Below, piece by piece: positions 37,138 to 45,075 of a DNA stretch of 48,151 nt. A model generated the notes under the pieces. The model was not told the DNA's origin. It ran no database searches and saw only the letters and a program-made list of their open reading frames with translations. Position 1 is the stretch's first letter. Each line of letters opens with the position of its first letter. The translations under genes were made by a program, and so were the position numbers. This stretch comes from Patescibacteria group bacterium. GTDB taxonomy: Bacteria; Patescibacteriota; Minisyncoccia; Phycocordibacterales; UBA2100. The DNA lies in NCBI GenBank assembly GCA_021731295.1, contig JAKFXQ010000006.1, forward strand, positions 1 to 48,151. The letters run 5' to 3'.

Positions 37138-37938
37138 TTATATGCCAAGCGTGCCCTGCCCGCCCGAATCAGAGCCGCGGCCGTAGCGCGACTGAAGCTT
37201 CTTCCCTACGGTCTCGCGGTAGGTACAGTAGTCACATGATGGCGCCCGCTCCGGTAGTTCATCACTGTCGAGACACGCTTTGATGTCCATGAGTGTTGGT
37301 TCAACCCACGCATCGTCCCCCGTGTGGGGCACCAGCGTGACTTCAAACTCGAGTACGCCATCAAACGCCTCTTTGTCTTTCCCGGCGTTCGCGTATACGA
37401 AATAGCCAGTGGATGACACCGTAAATCCATTCTGTCTGAACAGCCACTGGTAAATCTCCATCTGTTTTTTGTAGCCGTCGTGCCAGTCTTTATCGAGCGC
37501 TTCAATGCGCTCGTCTTTACTCGTGGATTTATAGTCAACGATTATGAGTTCTTCGCTTGGCGTGACCCAGACATCATCTATTGCTCCGGAAACAGTGAAT
37601 CCAGTCTCGCGGTGTCGATGCTCAATGCCTTTGAAGTTCTCACGCCATATATCCATTTGCGGATGCTGGAAAGGCACCGCGTCCACCCCGTACTGTTCCA
37701 TAATGGGGTGTTTTCGTGCAGCCGCTCGGTGTATGTCGAACTCTTTTTTGAGTAGCGCATCAACAGCCGAGTTCAAGTTAAACGGAAAACCTGGCGGTCG
37801 TGCCGTGCCGAGCTTGTTGTCTATGTAAAAGCAGCGGGCGCATTCAGTAAACAGACTAATTTTCGAGCGAGATAGCCTCCAACGGTCACCGCCATAGTTC
37901 CATCCTGGATTTCTATCGGGTTTGTAGTACTGCGACAT
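37138..37938 (-). CDS. PD-(D/E)XK nuclease superfamily (RecB-like) protein with Cys pairs
   Basis: SRSKISLFTECARCFYIDNKLG; VSGAIDDVWVTPSEELIIVDYKSTSKD (GxxD...D-YK); QMEIYQWLF; PSCDYCTYRE. Confidence 0.82.
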   Translation of the reverse strand: MSQYYKPDRNPGWNYGGDRWRLSRSKISLFTECARCFYIDNKLGTARPPGFPFNLNSAVDALLKKEFDIHRAAARKHPIMEQYGVDAVPFQHPQMDIWRENFKGIEHRHRETGFTVSGAIDDVWVTPSEELIIVDYKSTSKDERIEALDKDWHDGYKKQMEIYQWLFRQNGFTVSSTGYFVYANAGKDKEAFDGVLEFEVTLVPHTGDDAWVEPTLMDIKACLDSDELPERAPSCDYCTYRETVGKKLQSRYGRGSDSGGQGTLGI

Positions 37939-37962
37939 CGCGGCAGTATAGCATCCGCTCTT

Positions 37963-38448
37963 TTACTGATTGAGTTCGTCGCTGTGAGATTCCATCATTT
38001 CGTATCGACGCTTCAGCGCGTGCTCGATGTACCACATGATGAGGAAGATTGCCATCACGATGCAGGTCGCGAAAATAGCGATGGCAATGTGTCCGAGAGC
38101 GACCATGACGCCAATTGCGGCGGTAACCCATAATCCTGCAGCTGTCGTTACACCATGCAGAGAATGTCCCTGGAAGATAATAAGGCCCGCCCCGAGAAAG
38201 CCGATACCCTGAATGACAGCAGCAATGGTGCGAGCAGGGTCGAAGTTGACTATGCCGCGCAATGGCTCCGTCGCCATCATGCCGGCAATGACGAAGAGAC
38301 AGGCGCCAAGAGCGACGAGCCCAAACGTCCGAGAGCCTGCTGTCTGACGCGCAAAAATGGCGCGCTCGGTTCCCAAGAGAATGCCCAGGAATGCGGCCAA
38401 GCTAAGCTTGCCGAAGGCAATGAGCGTCGGATCAGTGAAGTCGAACAT
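37963..38448 (-). CDS. MgtC/SapB family membrane protein
   Basis: LSLAAFLGILLGTERAIFARQTAGSRTFGLVALGACLFVIAG ... VIQGIGFLGAGLIIFQGHSLHGVTTAAGLWVTAAIGVMVALG. Confidence 0.92.
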   Translation of the reverse strand: MFDFTDPTLIAFGKLSLAAFLGILLGTERAIFARQTAGSRTFGLVALGACLFVIAGMMATEPLRGIVNFDPARTIAAVIQGIGFLGAGLIIFQGHSLHGVTTAAGLWVTAAIGVMVALGHIAIAIFATCIVMAIFLIMWYIEHALKRRYEMMESHSDELNQ

Positions 38449-38450
38449 GT

Positions 38451-38978
38451 TTATCGGCCGTTCGGCGTAACGGGCGTAGTGGCGGTCATTGTAACGTGAT
38501 ACGGCTCATCTCCGGACATGACAGGTGTGTCACGTTTGCTGTCGAACTTCCCATCACCATCATCGGTAAACACGACGACAGCGTATTCGCTACCCGGCAC
38601 GGTAGCGCGCAAGAGATCCACAATGACATCATCAGAAGCCCCCGCCTCGCGACGAACGGCGCCGAGAATGTTTCCAATTTTTCCATCCGCGAAGTCGCGT
38701 ATTGCTATCCATGATGTTGCCGTCAACATTGCCTTCTCAACGATGACTGCGCGTCCCGCTGGCTGGTCATTTGCTGAAACACTCACGCCAGTTGGCGGAG
38801 CTGTTTTTACTACCGCCTCTGACGGTGCTTGCGGTTCTGGGTCCGTCGTGTCCGCGTCGAGCGATACGGGAATCATTGGCGATGCACTCATGCTCATCGC
38901 GAGCCACACAACGGCAGCGCCGACAACTACTCCTGGTAAGAAACCTGTTGCGGCTGTCTTCAGTTCATCGCTCGTCAT
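38451..38978 (-). CDS. Membrane-anchored protein with DUF7282-like extracellular domain
   Basis: TM anchor then VEKAMLTATSWIAIRDFADGKIGNILGAVRREAGASDDVIVDLLRATVPGSEYAVVVFTDDGDGKFDSKRDTPVMSGDEPYHVTMT. Confidence 0.7.
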   Translation of the reverse strand: MTSDELKTAATGFLPGVVVGAAVVWLAMSMSASPMIPVSLDADTTDPEPQAPSEAVVKTAPPTGVSVSANDQPAGRAVIVEKAMLTATSWIAIRDFADGKIGNILGAVRREAGASDDVIVDLLRATVPGSEYAVVVFTDDGDGKFDSKRDTPVMSGDEPYHVTMTATTPVTPNGR

Positions 38979-39033
38979 ACGGCGGTTATGGATTACAGGA
39001 TATACGGCAATTGTAGTCTCACCCTATACCCTG

Positions 39034-39873
39034 TCAACGCACTGATTCGGAAAACGGAGTACACAGACGTGTCGCCTCATCCATGACACGGTCGATATGG
39101 TGCGGACGCACTCCGGATTCATGTAACACGCCCGGTACGCGCACGTCACGGCAGAGGACAATGTTCTTCTCCAAGAGCGTTCGCTTCTCGCCGTCGGTAA
39201 GTGAAGTAAGGCAGGTCAAAGGATGCACCTTCGATTCCTCTATCATGTGCTGAAGACCCTTGTCACGCGGATAATCCCACGCGATAAGCGGCAAATTCGA
39301 ACATTGTGCATAGTGAATGGCATTGCGCGTGAAGCTGGTGTTGGTTACCAACCACCCCTCATCCACTCGGGAGTGCGGGTCCGGAGCCTTTTTCAGGTCT
39401 TCGTAGCGCGCAAATACGTAGAGCGCGTCCTTGATGTCGGTGCGGCCGCCAGGGTCATTATGAAACTTCGCTTCGACCCCGATACGTCTCCCGTCCTTTT
39501 CCGCGAGCACGTCTACCTCGTGTGGCGCGCATCGGCCATTCAGCGCTACACCGGTTCGAGTTTTCCAGCCTTGTGCCGAGAGCACGGACGCAAAAAAACG
39601 CTCAAACGGATATCCCGACGGGCCGAGCGCGAAGACTGCTCGCTTCATTGAGTACCGTGCGGCAACCGGCGTCTCATCGCCCTTTTTGAGGAGGTCAAAG
39701 GCGTGACGATAAATGTCCTCCGTAGTCATTCCTTCCTTGAGCTCATGAAGAATGTGAGTGACGATTTTCTGTCGAGCGTCGGCAGAGGCGCCGGCGCGAG
39801 AGAGGGACGCGTCGAGTTTGGATTCCTGGAAAGCTTCCAGTTCACCGTCTGCTTTGGTAACGAGCACGCTCAT
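39034..39873 (-). CDS. ATP-cone domain fused to restriction-endonuclease-like (PD-(D/E)XK/Mrr-type) domain
   Basis: MSVLVTKADGELEAFQESKLDASLSRAGAS (ATP-cone) then RTGVALNGRCAPHEVDVLAEKDGRRIGVEAKFHND (E..D..//EAK). Confidence 0.8.
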   Translation of the reverse strand: MSVLVTKADGELEAFQESKLDASLSRAGASADARQKIVTHILHELKEGMTTEDIYRHAFDLLKKGDETPVAARYSMKRAVFALGPSGYPFERFFASVLSAQGWKTRTGVALNGRCAPHEVDVLAEKDGRRIGVEAKFHNDPGGRTDIKDALYVFARYEDLKKAPDPHSRVDEGWLVTNTSFTRNAIHYAQCSNLPLIAWDYPRDKGLQHMIEESKVHPLTCLTSLTDGEKRTLLEKNIVLCRDVRVPGVLHESGVRPHHIDRVMDEATRLCTPFSESVR

Positions 39874-39877
39874 GTCG

Positions 39878-40279
39878 TTATTGTACACGGTGCTCGATGA
39901 CGTGAAGGTCGAGTGGGTCGCCGTCAAACGTTGCAATGAACTGGACATTCTCCGGCGCAAACGTAACGACGCGGAAGCGTTTCAATGCTCTCGTGCGGGG
40001 GCAGTCGCGGTACGGCTCCTGCCACGTCGTGAACTCGATGCGGTACGTGGAGGTCGCTGCTTCGAGCTCGACAACACGCGCGCCGAGCCCATGACATTCT
40101 GATGGAACCACGAGCGTTCCCGTGAGTGTATGCGTTGAGCCCTCAACAGCGTCGAAGGCGATGATGGTGTCGTCGAGCGGCCGCTGTACAGAAATACTGC
40201 CCAAAAAAAGCATAGAGGGGTACGCGATGACAACCGTCGCAGTCGCCATCCAAAGCGTCTGCCACCAGAATTCGTCCAT
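39878..40279 (-). CDS. Hypothetical single-TM protein
   Basis: Complete ORF with N-terminal TM and a well-formed TATACT-N6-ATG start. Confidence 0.6.
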   Translation of the reverse strand: MDEFWWQTLWMATATVVIAYPSMLFLGSISVQRPLDDTIIAFDAVEGSTHTLTGTLVVPSECHGLGARVVELEAATSTYRIEFTTWQEPYRDCPRTRALKRFRVVTFAPENVQFIATFDGDPLDLHVIEHRVQ

Positions 40280-40303
40280 CGCTACAGTATACGAGGAGAC
40301 CGC

Positions 40304-41335
40304 CTACGCGGAGCGGTTTTCAACAGAGATGATGCCGCTGCCAATTAGTTCGTTTCCGTTATATACGGCGCACGTTTGCCCTGGCACCGCGAGCGCGGGC
40401 TCCTCAAACTGCACGAGTGTACCGTCGCACTGCGCAGGCACTGTGTCCCCATGGTAGCGAAGCACTGCGTCGTAACGCCGGTCTGCTTCTGGCGCAGCAA
40501 ACCAGTGTGCATCGCGCAGCCGAACGCTCTGTACATACGCGTCACGCATGTCGGCAGATACAGTAATCGTGTTAGTGGTGACGTCGATACCCACCACGTA
40601 CAGCGGCGTTCTGCTCGCCGTCGAAAAACCATGACGCTGGCCGATGGTAAACAGGTGTGCACCGTCATGTGTCCCGATTACTGAACCACTTCTGTCCATG
40701 ACGCAGCCGGGGCGCGGCGGAATGTATCGCGAGAGAAACTCCGGCATCGAAATATCGCCAACGAAACAGAGACCCTGACTGTCGCGCTTCTGTGCGTTCG
40801 GTAGTCCGCGTCGCGCTGCTTCTGCGCGCACAGCCGATTTCTCCATATGGCCAATGGGAAACAGTGTCTGCCCAAGTGACTGTTCGGCAACTCTGGCGAG
40901 AAAGTAGGACTGGTCTTTGGACGAATCGTGCGCGCGAGTGATGCGCAGCGGATGTGAAGAGAGTTGTGCGTAGTGTCCCGTCGCAATCTTCTGCGCTCCA
41001 TTAGCACGTGCCCACGTAAGAAATGCATCGAACTTAATATGACGATTGCACAGAATGTCTGGATTCGGTGTCTCGCCCTGCGCATACCCCTGCAGCATGT
41101 CGGCTATAACAAGGCGCTCGTATTCCTCGGATAAATCGACCTCCGTAAAGGGAATGCCAAGACACGCCGCGACCCGCAGTGCATCCAAGCGGTCCTCGCG
41201 CCAGGTGCACTCAAGAAACTCAGGGCGCCAAATGCGAATGAAGCATCCGGTAACGTCGTGCCCCGCGTCCATGAGTAACGCAGCCGAAACGGCGCTATCC
41301 ACCCCGCCTGAAAGGCCCACAAAAACTCGTGACAT
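40304..41335 (-). CDS. mnmA: tRNA-specific 2-thiouridylase MnmA
   Basis: VFVGLSGGVDSAVSAALLMDAGHDVTGCFIR; ETPNPDILCNRHIKFDAFLTWA; GHYAQ; SQGLCFVGDISMPEFLSRYI. Confidence 0.96.
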   Translation of the reverse strand: MSRVFVGLSGGVDSAVSAALLMDAGHDVTGCFIRIWRPEFLECTWREDRLDALRVAACLGIPFTEVDLSEEYERLVIADMLQGYAQGETPNPDILCNRHIKFDAFLTWARANGAQKIATGHYAQLSSHPLRITRAHDSSKDQSYFLARVAEQSLGQTLFPIGHMEKSAVRAEAARRGLPNAQKRDSQGLCFVGDISMPEFLSRYIPPRPGCVMDRSGSVIGTHDGAHLFTIGQRHGFSTASRTPLYVVGIDVTTNTITVSADMRDAYVQSVRLRDAHWFAAPEADRRYDAVLRYHGDTVPAQCDGTLVQFEEPALAVPGQTCAVYNGNELIGSGIISVENRSA

Positions 41336-41372
41336 GCCTGTTTTTCGCCGTGATTGTCTCTTCTGTCAAGCG

Positions 41373-42416
41373 CTAATCGATATAGATTCGCTTCTTGGTG
41401 AGATGCTCTTCGTATGTTTTTGAGTAGTAGGTAACGCCTGCCCTATCCGCGAGGTAGAACAGGTTACCCTCGTCAATAGGTGTAACCGCTGCACGCAGAG
41501 ACGAGAGACCCGGATTCCCTATCGGCGTTGGTGGCAGCCCCTTGTGTACGTATGTGTTGTACGGGTCACTTTCGTCGCGCAAGTTTGCTCGGGTGAGTGT
41601 AAACGTTGAGCGACCGATAGAGTACAAAAACGCGGCATCCACCTGTAGCAAGATATCGTTATCTAATCTGCGCCACAAAACGCCTGCTATCATGCGCCGG
41701 TCTCGAAAGATACTCGCCTCCTTTTCAAGAATGGACGCGAGCGTTACAACCTCCGAGAGCGGGCGGCCGAAGGAAACGATGTCGCCCATAATAGTGCCGA
41801 CCTTATTGTCGAAATTCTGCCGCATCGCCAGAATGACGCTCTCCTCCGTTGCATTCGGCAGGAAGAAGTATGTATCAGGAAACAAGTACCCTTCATACGG
41901 CTGAGCCTTCTCGAAGAATCGCGCGGCGTCTATACGCGTGAGCTCTTCCGCCAAGAGTTCGCCTATCTCCAGCGTCGTGGCCCCCTCGGGAATTCGTATA
42001 CGCACGGGCTCCAGTCCGAACTGACCGCTCGTAACAGCATTCGCGATAGCGAATAGGGACTTGGGCTCGTCAAACTGGTAGTCACCGGCGCGCACGGTGT
42101 TTGCGCGGCCCAAGATGATGATTGCACTGCGTAATGCGAATGCGCTACGAACAACACGCTGGTCCTCGAGTTCCTGACTTAATGCATCAAGCGATAGTCC
42201 GGAAGAGATCGACACGAGTTCACCTGTCGGAAATAACTCGGGCGGACTAATGTAGCGAGAGAATCCGACATAGCCCGCGACCATGATAAGTATCAGAATG
42301 AGAAGGTTCCGACGATTTGTCGTCGCGTCCCATATCACCTCTTGGCGCGAAATCCACGCGCGCGCTTCGATGACGTAGGGACGTATTGTATGCATGAGGT
42401 GAGAGACGTGCTTCAT
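41373..42416 (-). CDS. mltG: Endolytic transglycosylase MltG (YceG family)
   Basis: YEGYLFPDTYFF, VVTLASILEKEASIFRDRRMIAGVLWRRLDNDILLQVDAAFLYSIG, YNTYVHKGLPPTPIGNPGLSSLRAAVTP. Confidence 0.94.
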   Translation of the reverse strand: MKHVSHLMHTIRPYVIEARAWISRQEVIWDATTNRRNLLILILIMVAGYVGFSRYISPPELFPTGELVSISSGLSLDALSQELEDQRVVRSAFALRSAIIILGRANTVRAGDYQFDEPKSLFAIANAVTSGQFGLEPVRIRIPEGATTLEIGELLAEELTRIDAARFFEKAQPYEGYLFPDTYFFLPNATEESVILAMRQNFDNKVGTIMGDIVSFGRPLSEVVTLASILEKEASIFRDRRMIAGVLWRRLDNDILLQVDAAFLYSIGRSTFTLTRANLRDESDPYNTYVHKGLPPTPIGNPGLSSLRAAVTPIDEGNLFYLADRAGVTYYSKTYEEHLTKKRIYID

Positions 42417-42417
42417 A

Positions 42418-43848
42418 CTACATTGGCAGATTCGGTGGCGGCTCGGATTTCGTTGATGGAATGCGCTGGAGGCCTGGGGATTTCACCGTTGCTCCCGGCG
42501 GGTGCCAAATAGAAGCGAGAGATTCCGCAGACATGATGTAATGTGGCGTTCTCCACGGAGGATAGAACCATGAGCGTCGGCGATACGCATCCAAGAAGCG
42601 CCGCGTGGTCATACGAAAGCGAATCCCCTGGAAATCCTGCCACGGATAGTCGAATGGACCGTGCCAGCGAGTCGGCTTGAGCCAGTTTGTGTTCTGATTC
42701 GCAAACGGCAAGAAGCAGTAGCGAATGTTACTGCGAATCTCGGGACGATACTCGTTGAGTTTTGCGAAGTAACAAAGCCGGATTCCCGTGAAGAAGAGCC
42801 GCTTACCCATGTGGCGTTGTATCGCAAGAATTTGCTCATTCTGGACCCATGTCGGTCGCGGGAAGCCGTACTTACGTTCATCATCATCTGGCGCATCCTC
42901 CTTCCCAGGGTTTAGCGATGCTGTGCGACGAATCTCGGCCACCTTCTCGTTGCACATTTGTAGGAACTTTCGTTCAGCGCTTCCCTTGCAGGAGGTGACA
43001 ATAATCTGTATCCATGCCTGCTCACTTCCCTTTAACGTACTCAAGATTTCAATAACCTGTGCCAGAGGGTCAACTTTGAACTCCTCCTTCGGGTCTTTAT
43101 CCAGCTCATAGTCGAGATATGTGCGAATGGGGAGCACGCCCGCTTTCTCATAGTCGAGCACGATGTCATTCGCGAACAGATCGTACTCATTAGGATCAAA
43201 CGTAAAGCGGGAGGCGTAATCTTCGACCTCTACAATCTCAACTTCTGGGTATTGTGCGTATATATGGGCTTCAAGCACGTCTTTCATACTGCGCCAGCAC
43301 CAGATGTAAAAGTGCACTTCCCCTCCGATAGAAGCAATCTCAAACGAGAAAAATGCGCGCATTTTTCCAAAATACCCGCGGTCTATAAAGGTTGTTTCTC
43401 CCCCCGACGTCCATATAGCCATGAATGCTGCCTCCATGGCGCGGGGAGATTTCGGCACCTCGCGCGGAATTCGCACCTCAAGAACCACAGTGTTTCTCGT
43501 CGCAATAAACACAGACCATGTGTACCACTGCCAAATGCGCACAAACATAACAGCACCCAAGACGGGTGCCCAAATTGGAAACGCGAGAATTATCCACGAG
43601 ATGGCTAGGGTGAAGAAATTCGGCACCATCGTAAGGACGACGGAGAGCATAACGAAATACATTGGGAACAGGACGAGTGGTCGCGAAAACCCCCAGTCGG
43701 CAACCCATGCAACGAACTTCGAAAGTGTAGAGAGGTGCTCCACCGCGTGCGGCACATGTAGTCCGCCAAAGGAAAAGATGTAGCCAAAAACGGATCCGAT
43801 ATCGGAACCTATTTGCCCAAACAGAGAGGGCTTCGGATCATCCGCCAT
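42418..43848 (-). CDS. Large CPR-type membrane protein resembling the N-terminal part of type IV secretion/conjugation-associated ATPases
   Basis: TM-rich N-terminus, KSPRAMEAAFMAIWTSGGETTF, C-terminal SLASIWHPPGATVKSPGLQRIPSTKSEPPPNLPM; no Walker A motif. Confidence 0.55.
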   Translation of the reverse strand: MADDPKPSLFGQIGSDIGSVFGYIFSFGGLHVPHAVEHLSTLSKFVAWVADWGFSRPLVLFPMYFVMLSVVLTMVPNFFTLAISWIILAFPIWAPVLGAVMFVRIWQWYTWSVFIATRNTVVLEVRIPREVPKSPRAMEAAFMAIWTSGGETTFIDRGYFGKMRAFFSFEIASIGGEVHFYIWCWRSMKDVLEAHIYAQYPEVEIVEVEDYASRFTFDPNEYDLFANDIVLDYEKAGVLPIRTYLDYELDKDPKEEFKVDPLAQVIEILSTLKGSEQAWIQIIVTSCKGSAERKFLQMCNEKVAEIRRTASLNPGKEDAPDDDERKYGFPRPTWVQNEQILAIQRHMGKRLFFTGIRLCYFAKLNEYRPEIRSNIRYCFLPFANQNTNWLKPTRWHGPFDYPWQDFQGIRFRMTTRRFLDAYRRRSWFYPPWRTPHYIMSAESLASIWHPPGATVKSPGLQRIPSTKSEPPPNLPM

Positions 43849-43908
43849 TCACGCATGATACCAAGCACATCGAGCGATGCGGCCTCGTATCAACATCGGG
43901 CGAAGTGG

Positions 43909-44925
43909 TTAGGAGAGCGCGTACTTTCCGTCTGACTGGCGAGTGAATGAACCACCTTGCAGATTGACGATGACCGTTGCGTCCTTTACGTAGCGTTCAC
44001 GCTTCACACGCTCGATGATGTCAGCACGAGCAAGTGGCCCATCTTTCTTCAGGATGTTCGCAATGACGTCACGGACGACGCCCGGCTGGTAGCCCCACTC
44101 CTTGAGTGCGTAGAGGCCACGACCAACGAGGACAAAGCGTTCGTCCTTGATGAGTTCGTTGTGCGTCGTTGCGGGGTGCGCCTCGCGTTCGAACAGCTTC
44201 TCGATGTTCTCCGCAACTTCAGTGAAATGCATTGGAGAGCCGTGTCGCTTGAGTGTAAGAAACGCGAAGTCACGAGTGTTCTTGATGTTGACGTGCGGAG
44301 AGTCCGCATGGCCCCACTCGCCGAGCGGATTGCGATCTACCTTCTTGGAGGTTCCCAACCAACGGCGCAACGTAACTTGGTCACGCTCTCGCACACCCTC
44401 GTTCTTGAGTGCGTCGGTAAACATTTCCATGAACTGCTCTTCAGGAGTCAGTTCGTTTGGGTCCATGGCGTCGTGCAGTGCGCGCAGTGCACGGGTTACC
44501 GAATCAGAAAGCGACTGGTCAACGTGCCAGCGTGCGTGGAAGTCGGCCTCCTCTTTGCGGAAGGTGAAATGATGACCGACGGTCAAGAGAAACAGTACGT
44601 GGTTACGGTCGGCGTCCGTCTTCGGCAAGGTCGCAAGAATATCGTGCTCAGCAGCAAGTGCGCCAATGTCGTTCATCGCGCTCTTGAGACGCTCCAGCGA
44701 CTCTGCGTGCTTCGTATAGGCGTCAGACTCGCGAATCAGCCCAAGCCCATGGCTCTCAATCTGGCGAATGCGTTCACGAGTAATGCCGTAATCTTGGCCT
44801 ATTGCCTCAAGAGTACGGCGCTCGCCCGTGCCGAGACCGAAACGGTGCAGGAGCACAGAACGCGAGCGTTCTGGCAACTGGGCAAGGAAGTCTTTCGTAA
44901 TAACTTTCGGCGAGAAGGTCAACAT
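43909..44925 (-). CDS. Sigma-70 region 4-like HTH fused to HARE-HTH domain protein
   Basis: LPERSRSVLLHRFGLGTGERRTLEAIGQDYGITRERIRQIESHGLGLI (region 4.2) and PMHFTEVAENIEKLFEREAHPATTHNELIKDERFVLVGRGLYALKEWGY (HARE-HTH). Confidence 0.85.
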   Translation of the reverse strand: MLTFSPKVITKDFLAQLPERSRSVLLHRFGLGTGERRTLEAIGQDYGITRERIRQIESHGLGLIRESDAYTKHAESLERLKSAMNDIGALAAEHDILATLPKTDADRNHVLFLLTVGHHFTFRKEEADFHARWHVDQSLSDSVTRALRALHDAMDPNELTPEEQFMEMFTDALKNEGVRERDQVTLRRWLGTSKKVDRNPLGEWGHADSPHVNIKNTRDFAFLTLKRHGSPMHFTEVAENIEKLFEREAHPATTHNELIKDERFVLVGRGLYALKEWGYQPGVVRDVIANILKKDGPLARADIIERVKRERYVKDATVIVNLQGGSFTRQSDGKYALS

Positions 44926-45075
44926 GATGATTTGACGGCCCGTGGCCTGTGTGGCGTACGTTGTATCAAATGGGCAGGGTGCTGTCAACAAACCCCGGGT
45001 CTATGCACAGGTTATCCGCTCTCGGGCACTTGCGGGCCCCAAACGGTATGCACGAGCGCTTGCTACAATCCGGCG

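Noticed and set aside
37138-37938. Interpretation of the RecB-like nuclease as Cas4
   Set aside because: No cas1/cas2 or repeats in the window; family is more likely a general RecB-like PD-(D/E)XK nuclease.
45001-45025. Possible DnaA box/oriC-like sequence (atgcacaggttatccgct) near dnaB
   Set aside because: Only one degenerate TTATCCNCN match, no cluster or AT-rich unwinding element.
43957-45075. 373-codon N-terminal extension of the dnaB ORF
   Set aside because: It is antisense to the sigma4/HARE gene; conserved DnaB begins at MTTARVPPHDLDMERALLGALML (ATG 45076) with a TACAAT box 6 nt upstream.
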